From assembly GCA_037893245.1 (NCBI GenBank), contig JBAIAA010000603.1, positions 1,054,001 through 1,118,000 of the forward strand: a stretch of 64,000 nucleotides of DNA, given 5' to 3'. The DNA is from Crossaster papposus (lineage: Eukaryota > Echinodermata > Asteroidea > Velatida > Solasteridae). The notes beneath the pieces are model-generated. The model did no database searches. It saw only the letters and a list, made by a program, of their open reading frames with translations, and was not told the DNA's origin. The position numbers and the translations under genes are program-made. Positions 1-8,244 of this stretch are shown in pieces; positions within the stretch are counted from its first letter, which is position 1; each line of letters begins with the position of its first letter.

Positions 1-574
1 CTAACCCATCCCCCCTTGAAACATAAAAATAATTCCTGAGAATCCGGGAACACAATGGGCAACAAAAAAGAGGGGGGGGTTTTCGCTGCCACAGATCGTG
101 CTACATATGAAATTTGCCCATAGTTAGTATTTTAGTCAGGCGCCGCGCAAATCACGAAATTATTATGTGGGTTCAATTAGTGTTCGTGCGTTTTGCACGT
201 ACGTAAGACGGTCATTAAGCTCTTGTCCAATGAAAAGCTCTGCTTTGCTGACTCCGCCCCAAGCTCCAACCGCATCCGGACGTCGACGTCTATAGAATTC
301 CACGAGTTCGGTAGCCGATTGTTCAATTTCTTTTCACTCGTGGATTTGCAACAATGGAGATTAACAACAAACTGCCTTCTATTACTTCAATGGTTGTCCG
401 GCAATAAGAACTATTATAGTCTAGGCGATATTTTAAAAAAGGGTCTCATCTAGGGCAAGAAGAGGCATCTTTTGAGTAGAAGTTTGAACTAATATAGCTA
501 TTTCGGGGTGCTGAATCTGAAAATGATGGTCACCAAGCTGGATTTTAGTGGAAATATGCCTATAACTTGCATAA

Positions 575-1475
575 ATCTTTAATACCAGTCGTGTATTACA
601 TTTGTTCCCATATTTGGATATATATATTTTTATTTTGTTTGCAAAATATATTTTGGTGATTTTACTTACAGTTCCTTACTTCAATAACGTTTTGTAAAGC
701 ATATAATTGACTGAATAATTATGAGAACACAGTAACGATCGAAATGGCTAAAAATCATTGCGCGCATTTACCTTGTCTCCGGATATCATCAAGTTGTCTT
801 GCCAAACCTCATTATTGATAAGCTTTAAATTCACCAAGTTGCATACTGGCACAGTAACCATATTAAAACCTTATGGAAAATCATATGAACAATGATAACA
901 TTGTAATATTTAGCCCAGCAAACACAAATGGAAAACATTAGGTGTCCCTAAATTGGGCTAAAAAGTGGTCAAAGTTCAATGAAATCAATAAAATTATGTG
1001 TAAGAAACCATTTGACGTTGACATAATTATAAGCAATAGGCCCTAATACTCTTATTTTGAGATTTCCTTGAACTTGTTTAAGTCTCCCACGTTAGGCAAC
1101 CCTTCACCGACCTTTTAGCCCAATTTACAGCCATCTCATCTTTGCCTGTTTTTGTTTGCTGGGCTAAATATCAAAATGTTATCAATGTTCATACAAGGGT
1201 TTAATACTTGGTGATTTTAAAGCTCATCAAGACTGAAGTTTGGCAAGACTACTTGATGATATACATTGTATGGAAACAAGGTAAATGCTCGCAACTTTAG
1301 GATATAATAATTAGCCATTGTGTATCGTTACTATGTTCTCATAATTTGTTAGTCATTTCAGAAAATGTTATTGAAGTAAAAATATGTAGATTCACCAAAA
1401 CATACTTTTCAACAAATAAAATCTTCAAAAAAATACCCCAATATGTGAAAAAATATGTTACACAACAGGTATTTA
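575..1475. repeat. Foldback (inverted-repeat) element, copy 1
   Basis: The left arm (about 575-985) matches the reverse complement of the right arm (about 1095-1475) over several hundred bases. Shared landmarks are TTAGCCCAGCAAAC / GTTTGCTGGGCTAA near the centre and ATTATGAGAACA / TGTTCTCATAAT further out. A second copy of the left arm lies at about 36150-36493 and continues at 37888. The arms have drifted, with many substitutions and small indels, so this is an old element. It sits inside the larger TIR element 178-2151. Confidence 0.7.
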
Positions 1476-1620
1476 CAATGTATGCAAACTGAACATAATG
1501 TTTACAAAACTTCGGAGGCCTCCTATAGGCTAACATTAATTACTAGGGTCTTCATGCCAAATATAGTGCTTTTATCCGCCTGGTAACGGTAATCCCTTAA
1601 TAGAACATTAAGCTACCTGA

Positions 1621-1805
1621 CTAAAAGACGTACCTAAAGGATTGGGAGACTTTTCAAATGATACGTCGTGTATACAAATGTAAAGTAAAAGACGTACCTA
1701 AGGGATTGGGAGACTTTTCAAATGATACGTCGTGTATACAAATGTAAAGTAAAAGACGGTACCTAAAGGGTTGTGAGTCTTTTCAAATGATACGTCTATG
1801 CAAAT
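1621..1805. repeat. 64 bp tandem repeat, about 2.8 copies
   Basis: The phrase AAAAGACGTACCTAAAGG recurs at an exact 64 bp spacing, with copies anchored near 1623, 1687 and 1751. The copies are nearly identical except for small changes in the last, so the expansion is recent. Confidence 0.9.
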
Positions 1806-1908
1806 AACAATCACTTGTTTTTGTCATGTTAATGTGTAATTTTTAAATTTGTATATTTTTTTATGTAATGCGCATTTGAACATCTTTTTATGGAATTTGC
1901 GCAATATA

Positions 1909-1911
<3 letters not shown>

Positions 1912-1946
<35 letters not shown>
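1912..1946. repeat. (TAA)n microsatellite
   Basis: Uninterrupted TAA triplets, about 11-12 units. Confidence 0.95.
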
Positions 1947-2278
1947 GAGTTGCATTGTTCTCTTCACGACCTTCGTTGCAAATCGTTGATTTGAAAGAAA
2001 ACGAACAATGGCAAGCGGGGCTCATTGTGGAATTCTAAGGACGTGGACAGTCGAAGAGAGTGACGCTTGGGTTGGAGCCTGCAAAGCATAGCATTTCATT
2101 GGCTAAGAGTTTAATGACCGTCTTACGTACGTGCAAAACGCATGAACACTATTAGGACTTCCTTCTTATTCCTCCATGATTAGGACCTGGCGGTCTATGC
2201 GGATATGTCTGTAGATCCCATAGACATACTAAAACATGTTATTTATGTCTATGGTGGATCCAGCCCTTAACTTTCAGA

Positions 2279-2379
2279 AGTGCGTTTTGGCGGTCACAGT
2301 CATAACCAAGAACTGAGTGGTATTTGACAAATACCGCCCAGTTTTTGGTTATGACTGTTTGTGACCGCCAAAACGCACT
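2279..2379. mobile_element. 101 bp hairpin MITE
   Basis: The arms AGTGCGTTTTGGCGGTCACA and TGACCGCCAAAACGCACT pair, and pairing continues through TCATAACCAA / TTGGTTATGA to a small loop near 2330. The whole unit is one stem, typical of a palindromic MITE. No coding capacity. Confidence 0.8.
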
Positions 2380-2589
2380 AGTGTCGTGTCTTTGCTAACC
2401 ACAGAATTCCGCGCTAACCAGTTTGTGCTAACTGCGCGAGCAGAAAAATTATGTGCTAACCACGTACGTAAGCACAGAATCCTTAGTTACGGATGTACGC
2501 ATGCGCAGAAGCCACAATCTCTTGCTTACGCGTGAAATACGCTTACCGTAAGCACGGATTTTTTTTGCTACAGTATAAAGGGGTTGCAT

Positions 2590-2730
2590 TGACGTCACGC
2601 GCGCTACGCGTACGCGCTAATCGCACGTACAACCGGGCGGAGCGGTGAGGTCAAACAAAGTGTGTTTGACCTCACCGCTCCGCTTGGTTGTACGTGCGAT
2701 TAGCGCGTACGCGTAGCGCGTGTGACATCA
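2590..2730. repeat. CpG-rich 141 bp near-perfect palindrome
   Basis: The arms TGACGTCAC and GTGACATCA start a stem that runs through GCGCTACGCGTACGCGCTAA and its complement down to a loop near 2657-2662. Very dense in CG dinucleotides, unlike the AT-rich surroundings. The termini resemble a cAMP-response element (TGACGTCA), which may be coincidental. Confidence 0.85.
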
Positions 2731-2748
2731 TATGCATTAACTTTATTG

Positions 2749-2874
2749 CAGGGATTTTTTGCTAACGGTAAGCAAAGCCAAGAAATTGGGCCCAGGTGGT
2801 TTATGACGTCTGTGGTCTGTGGCCCTGGGCCCAATTTCTTGGCTCTGCTTACCGTCGTTAGCGAAAAATCCCTG
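2749..2874. repeat. 126 bp palindrome
   Basis: CAGGGATTTTT at the left pairs with AAAAATCCCTG at the right. The stem continues through GCTAACGGTAAGC and CCAAGAAATTGGGCCCAGG, with minor mismatches, to a loop at about 2797-2822. Confidence 0.85.
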
Positions 2875-3380
2875 CTTACTATAGCAGAAAATTCGGTGCT
2901 TACGGTAAACGTATTTCACGCGTTAGCAAGGAATTTTGTTCTCTGAGCATGCGTACATAAGTACATCCGTAACTAAGGATTCTGTGCTTACCGGCGAGCA
3001 AATAATTTTTCTGCTAGCGCGGTTAGCGGAAAATGGTGACCGTAAGCGAGGAATTCTAGCTGTGGTTAACAGAGCCAAGAAATTGGGCCCAGATCGGTCC
3101 CTTAGTCTAGCGCCCTCTATTGACGCATTTCCACTTGTGTTTACATCATCAGTCTTGCGTTTACATCATCACGTGCCAATTTACAACGGATACCACCAAC
3201 GTACGTAACTATTTATTAGGTAAGTGTCAAGTTATTCGTACAGCTATTTCTTTAAATAAACACCTTTTTTCAGTAGAGTACATCCCTCTTTATAGAAAAT
3301 TAACTGCTGAGGATTAGTGGCAGTACTCTGTGCGTTGCAAAATGTGTCATGCTGCAACACATAAAAATGCGGTACAGACG

Positions 3381-4326
3381 TTTTCCTAGTTCCGGATCGC
3401 AAAAACAATTCAGGCTGTTTTCGGCAAGTCTAATCCTCGAAATTCAAATGAAATAGGTTTAGTAGTTTACCTTAAGTAATGGAGAAACTACAGTTTTTGT
3501 TTCGATATTTATGCTCTTCTTAATTTGAAAATACGACGTCAAATATACCGACATCACTTTTCCTAGTTGCGGATCGGTTTAACCAATTCCGGATCGGGTG
3601 AAAAACTGCTTCGTACATGAAAAATAATCACGCTAGAACCAACCCGAATCAAGCCTATATTTCTGATAAAGTATTCATTAGTTTATATAAATACAGTTTA
3701 AAATACATTTCAAATACTTCCACTTCCAATAAAGTTAAAAAAGAAGACTTGCAAGGAAATGTTTTGAAATGTTTTGTCCGTGTAGCGTGCGCGACCGATA
3801 CGTGTGTGGCGCGGCAACGAGCCGATGAACGTTGACCGATCACATCGCAGAACACGTCATATGAAAACGCTTGCGCGCGTGTAGTTGACGCATGTATTTT
3901 ACGCGCGATCCGGAACTAGGAAAAGATATACGTTCAGTCTTTGTCAGATTTTTTAATACTGGAAACTTTTAGACTTATTTTTACTCAACAAATAATCGAT
4001 GCATGAGTTTTATACAACTGTAGACTGCAAAATGGCATAAATGAAATCAAACGTTTTGAGTGACATGTCGCAGAATATTTGTTCGTGGTTTTGCGGCTCC
4101 CGTGATTTCTACAAACCGTCCAAACATGTCAAAGTACGAGTCAAAAATCTAGCCAGAATTCCTTTTCTGGATATTTTATTGAAAAGATATTTATGTATCA
4201 AGAAGCTTGTATGTTTCTTTTCAAAATGCACTTCATCTAAAAAAATAGTATTGGAGACCAAGCCGTAAGAGGTAGGTTTTTATTTGAAGCGATCCGGAAC
4301 TAGGAAAAATCCGGAACTAGGAAAAC
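3381..4326. mobile_element. TIR element with CCTAGTTCCGGATC termini
   Basis: TTTTCCTAGTTCCGGATCGC at 3381-3400 is the exact complement of 4289-4308. The motif recurs inside: once inverted at about 3903-3924, once with a change at 3559-3579, and as a partial tandem copy at 4309-4326. That gives at least two outer and two inner terminal-like copies, so one element of the family may be nested in another. The interior has no recognisable gene. Confidence 0.65.
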
Positions 4327-4330
4327 AACT

Positions 4331-4582
4331 GTATTTGGGTCCGACTCCTACTCGGACTAGTAGGAGGTAGGGATTTAAAGTCGCATCATAATCATTATGA
4401 TATGATCATTGGATTTGGACTTGAGCCCAAAATTAATGGGTTTTTATCATGTGTCACATGATAAAAACCCATTAATTTTGGGTCCAAGTCCAAATCCAAT
4501 AATCATATCATATTCATAATGATTATGATGCGACTTTAAATTCCTACCTCCATGCTAGTCCGATTAACTAGGACCCAAATAC
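4331..4582. mobile_element. 252 bp near-perfect palindrome (first unit of a compound)
   Basis: GTATTTGGGTCC (4331-4342) pairs with GGACCCAAATAC (4571-4582). The stem runs almost unbroken through AAAGTCGCATCATAATCATT and CCCATTAATTTTGGG to a centre near 4455. Its right tip is shared with the next palindrome. Confidence 0.85.
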
Positions 4583-5945
4583 CGCATTTTTAACATCTGG
4601 ACATATCTTGCGATAGTAGGGAGTCCCATTGGTTTTTCTACATTTAAATCAAAATGTCACTTTTCCCATATGTTTACCCAAAGAAACATCCGATTTCACC
4701 CTCAAAACGGCTACAAAACTCAAAAGTACTCGATAAGCCACGATACTCGATGGGTCCCACGTGCGTCTCATGCGATGCATGTTGGTCACGCGTGGTACCA
4801 ACACGCATTGCATACCGACACGGCAGCAAAGTGCCAAGGCAGCTTGCGGAATTAAGCTGGAAATTTCATAAGACAAGTAAACCTTAGTAAGTAAGTAAAC
4901 CTTTATAGTACCACAATCTTATTAGTCGGTGTGTACCTGTATGGCTTATCGAGTAATTTTGTGGCTGTTTTGAGGATGAAATCAGATATTTCTTTGGGCA
5001 AAAATTAGTGGCCGAGTAACTTGGACCCAAAAATCACCTTTTTCAACAATTGGACATGGTCCGCGCCGTGATATTAGGGTCCAAGCAAGAGCCATTTGAA
5101 TCGCTGTACGAAATGTCTGCACATCGATCCCCCATTACCTCCCACACTTATCCCTCAAAATGTCAACACTAGTATCGGTGTGTTCTTACCTTTTAAAAAA
5201 GTGAGAAAATCAGGCCTCAAAATGTGGAGCAATGTTTGCCCATTCAAATGCACGTAGCCATCGTTGAGCAAACTCATGACGTCATTCTCTGCGCGCCGTC
5301 AAGCGAGCAACTCCGGTCGCATAGTCAGTGGCTGTTACCTGTTTTGTGCACTGTGCTGTAGTGGATGGCTCTCGAGCAAACCAGCCATCCACTATAGCAC
5401 ATTGCACGAAACAGGTAACAGCCGTTGACTTTGCGACCGGAGTTGCTCGCTTGACGGAGCGCTCTGCGCGCGTCGTTGTTGTCAACAAAAATTACGTCAT
5501 GAATTTGCTCAACAATGGCTACGTGCATTTAAATCGGCGAACATTGCTCCACATTTTGAGGCCTGATTTTCTCACTTTTTTAAAAGGTAAGAACACACCG
5601 ATAGTGTTAGTGTCTTCATTGATCCTCAGTGCGTACTGGGGACTAGCAGCATTTTTGTAAGTGGCCGTTTTCTGTGACATTTTGGGGGATAAGTGTGGGA
5701 GGTCATGGGGGATCGATGTGCAGACATTTCGTACAGCGATTCAAATGGGTCTTGCTTGGACCCTAATATCACCCGACCATGTCCAAATGTCCAAAAGGTG
5801 ATTTTGGGGTCCAAGTTACTCGAACTAGGCAAACATATGGGATTTTGATTTAAATGTAGAAAAACCAATGGGACACCCTAGGACCCTACTATCGCAAGAC
5901 ATTTCCATGTTAAAAAAGCAATATTTGGGTCCTAGTTACTCGGAC
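4571..5945. mobile_element. Giant nested foldback, 1.4 kb
   Basis: The outer arms at 4571-4690 and about 5824-5945 are inverted copies (shared: TTGCGATAGTAGGG, CCCATTGGTTTTTCTACATT). Inside is an inverted pair at about 4677-4742 and 4941-5000, and then a second large palindrome at 5013-5822. All units carry GGACCC-type tips, pointing to repeated insertion of one family into itself. Frames here are byproducts of the palindrome and match no known protein. Confidence 0.75.
5013..5822. repeat. 810 bp inverted repeat inside the compound
   Basis: Left arm 5013-5370 and right arm 5385-5822 are complementary around a centre near 5374. Landmarks are TAGTGGATGGCT / AGCCATCCACTA at the centre and GAGTAACTTGGACCC / GGGTCCAAGTTACTC at the tips. 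The right arm carries roughly 70-90 bp of extra sequence around 5605-5680 that is missing from the left. Confidence 0.8.
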
Positions 5946-5960
5946 TACCTCCATGCGTAC

Positions 5961-6283
5961 ACTATGCTGCGTTCCAATCGCGTCGTGTTTATCGTGTTCA
6001 CGAGTTAACGAGTCGTATAATGGCGTGTTCACCAGTGGTAAACTCGAGGTAGATTTTTTTTTCTCTATGTTTACAACTTCGTAAACGAATGGAATACTCG
6101 CACACTGTATGCAAGTTGGTTCACGTATGAGTTCTCGCGTGAGAAAAATGTCCTTACCGCACAACTAACTTGACTGTGCACGTGCGTCTTGGTGAGTAGC
6201 GTTTGGAATGCAACCTACTCGTGAATATGGAGTAATTCACGGTGAACATGATAAACACGACGCGATTGGATCGCAGCATATTA
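5961..6283. repeat. Inverted-repeat element with about 50 bp arms
   Basis: ATGCTGCGTTCCAATCGCGT at the left and the complement of TGGATCGCAGCAT at the right share the block CCAATCGCGTCGTGTTTATC. The interior is degenerate and continues the inverted pattern weakly (AACGAGT, CACGAGTA). Confidence 0.6.
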
Positions 6284-7055
6284 CTAGACCCGTGAACGTG
6301 CCGTATACTGTACAACCCACGGGTTGGTGTACCCCTAGAACTATGCCTATAGAAACACAAAATGTGATTTTCTGTGCTGCCACCACTGGGCCTAAGTGCG
6401 CAATGGACCGGCAATGCTGTCTACACGCCCAGTGGCCTTTTTTTGAACCACGCAGTATTCCACGGCGCCTGCTTCGTTTGTATCGTGCGGCATCAGTGCA
6501 TCTGGTGGAAAAGTCTGCTACACTGATGCATTCAGCAGTCAACATGCACCAATGGATTGCATATTACGGCCAAGTCCAAGACTATGGAGAGCGAGTCCCC
6601 ATTTACCATGTTCGTGCCAGAAGACATGTATACACGCAACATTTTTCCGAAAATCTAAACGGATAAATGAAACATGCCATGAGCAACTCCTTCGAGGCCA
6701 GAAATATCTAAAAGCTACCGGCTCACAGCCGGCATGTGTGAGCGTACTGTGCTGCCCACAGACTGCCGGCCTGGGCCCACTAGGGTTGATGTTCATGAAA
6801 AATATACCTCGTGCTTGGGTCTGGCAAATAACAATTAAAAAAGGCACAAACTGGTTAAACAATGCCAGAGATGGATCCTGCTGCGTTGGGTGACCACGAA
6901 ATCTGGGGCAGTTTGGCCTTGGGATTTTTTACCTTTTGGCTTTTGCTGCACTGGGCAGACTAGTCGTTTTGACAAACGGTGCATTTTGCTGCATTTGGCA
7001 GGGTTCCTAACTTAAATACTGTGGTGGGTTAGGGTTCAATTTGATGTTTTATATA
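6284..7055. other. No recognisable feature
   Basis: A longer open frame (6208-6666, 152 codons) overlaps the start of this stretch, but its translation shows no domain I know, its 5' part lies in an inverted repeat, and frames of similar length exist on the opposite strand. I see no tRNA, tandem repeat or clear TIR. Confidence 0.5.
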
Positions 7056-7567
7056 CACTCAAGCATTTTTTTAAGGAAATAGGCATTGTAAAAATGGTAC
7101 ATGTTCTAAATTTTGAGCAATTTAGAGATAAACGTCGATCTTTATTTATCTCGTTAAGTGATTTGGGTGAGTTCCAAAACTGTGTTTGTGCATTTTATGC
7201 TAATGGTTACTTATGAGAGAATCCCCGACAAAGAGATCATCCCCCAGAGACACAACAGCAGCTGAGGGCGGCACTGGAGGAAGAGTGGGCGGCTATCTCA
7301 CAGGACCAGCTGCGACATTACTGTCGATCCACGAGGCGACGAATTACAGCTGTTCTTGACGCGAATGGAGGTCATGTTAATTATTAAACTGTAAATGCCA
7401 CTTTTGTGAGCGGTGGCGCTAACTAGTTTTGTTTTTGAAATAAACATTAGATTACTGGGCTAAAATGTCAAAGACATGTGGGATTCAAACACATACATTT
7501 GATTTCACAAAATTCTGGCAAAACTATAAAAACAAATCAGTGGTGCGTTCCTTTTTTTTCTTGAGTG
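7056..7567 (+). mobile_element. Internally deleted Tc1/mariner element
   Basis: CACTCAAG followed by a T-rich stretch and AAGGAA at the left matches the complement of the right end, which reads GGTGCGTTCC, then T-rich, then CTTGAGTG. TA lies outside both tips (7054-7055, 7568-7569), the classic Tc1/mariner target duplication. Only about 512 bp remain. The N-terminal and most of the catalytic transposase sequence is missing, but the extreme C-terminus survives (see 7217-7387). Lies about 420 bp upstream of the FLCN start codon. Confidence 0.85.
7217..7387 (+). pseudogene. Tc1-family transposase, C-terminal fragment
   Basis: A 56-residue open stretch ends at TAA 7385-7387. It contains LRAALEEEWAAISQDQLR, then RSTRRRITAVLDANGGHVNY. 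This matches the usual Tc1 transposase tail, in which a (L/A)xEEW helix is followed by a basic RSMRRR-like segment and a final GGHTxY. A stop (TGA at 7214) lies immediately upstream in frame, and the DDE catalytic region is absent from the element. A non-functional remnant on the same strand as its element. Confidence 0.85.
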
Positions 7568-7986
7568 TACGTTAAATTAACCCTAACCCTCCAGAATATT
7601 TAGCTAGGATCCCTGCCACACACAGCAATCTGCACTTGTCAGTGACAACCCTGCCCAGTGCAGCGAGATCCATCAGGATAGATATCTTTGCAGCAGAATT
7701 TCTCATTGTTCAATACGGATTAGCTCTTCTAGTCCTAGACTGTGGTCGTTTATGCACTGGTGTTGACAGCTAAATGCATCAAAGTGCACCAGATTTTTTT
7801 ACCTGATGCACTGCACTGCGTCTGGCAGGTTTAGGGATTTATAGTGTATACTGTACTGTATTGTGTTTTTTCAGGAATTAAGACGAATGACAAAGCCAAC
7901 GATTAACTTACAGCGAGATACTCACTTCTGATCACTTGAGGAATCTCTGCCATTGCTTACCGCCCTGAAATGCTCGACCGTCAGCC
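7568..7986 (+). promoter_or_regulatory. 5' flank of FLCN; no defined promoter element
   Basis: Sequence between the mariner element and the FLCN start. I see no convincing TATA box or initiator. A pyrimidine-rich TGTTTTTTCAG at 7864-7874 followed by an open purine-rich stretch could be a splice acceptor for a 5' untranslated exon reaching the start codon. The ATG has G at -3 (GCCATGA), an acceptable context. An interstitial CCCTAACCCT lies at about 7580. Confidence 0.3.
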
Positions 7987-8244
7987 ATGAATGCTGTGAT
8001 CGCCCTGTGCCATTTCTGCGAGTTGCACGGACCCAGCATTCTCTTCTGCACCCAGTCCTTTCATGCCAACGAGGAGCGGCAGCCGCCCGCGTTTGACGGC
8101 AAGAGCGACCAGGGTGCGTCGGGGTCATCAGGGTCATCAGGCCATCCGTTGTTCCGTCGATCAAGGTCAACGGATTTTGCCGTGTCCAATTCCTCGGGCA
8201 GCGGGGACAACAAGTCTCCCGCTACCAAAACAGAACTTTGCGAG
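7987..8244 (+). CDS. FLCN: FLCN exon 1 (residues 1-86)
   Basis: Starts with ATG in a GCC context and encodes [15 protein letters not shown], the conserved folliculin N-terminus (first strand of the longin fold, with the Cys/His cluster), then a Ser/Gly-rich low-complexity linker that is variable in the family. Ends CELCE-like (ELCE) before the donor GTGAGC, phase 0. Confidence 0.95.

Larger units (their letters stand above)
178..2151. mobile_element. 2.0 kb DNA transposon-like element with long terminal inverted repeats
   Basis: The left end reads GTGTTCGTGCGTTTTGCACG and onward. Its near-exact reverse complement lies at about 2110-2149. The match continues more weakly for over 200 bp inward on each side (to about 430 and from about 1900). 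Both tips are bordered by TA (178-179 and 2150-2151), which would fit a TA target duplication. No transposase frame is visible, so it is non-autonomous or decayed. Another inverted-repeat element and a 64 bp tandem repeat lie inside it. Superfamily not assigned. Confidence 0.7.
2394..3096. mobile_element. Compound foldback element with two internal hairpins
   Basis: The outer arms (about 2394-2580 and about 2873-3068) are inverted copies; both contain CACAGAATCCTTAGTTACGG or its complement and CGCGTGAAATACG. Between them lie two independent palindromes (2590-2730 and 2749-2874). A third partial copy of the second hairpin's arm, with AGCCAAGAAATTGGGCCCAG, follows at about 3070-3092. The structure is best explained by palindromic elements inserting into related palindromic elements. 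Confidence 0.75.

Noticed and set aside
5328..5660. 110-codon frame and mirrored minus-strand frames near 5.3 kb
   Set aside because: The palindrome makes both strands read alike; the frames are a consequence of the inverted repeat.
6208..6666. 152-codon + frame
   Set aside because: No recognisable domain; the 5' third lies in an inverted repeat and comparable frames exist on the minus strand (6237-6545, 6539-6862).
7575..7592. Telomere-like CCCTAACCCT
   Set aside because: Only about two units here and near 8948; too short to be an interstitial telomere and expected by chance in repeats.
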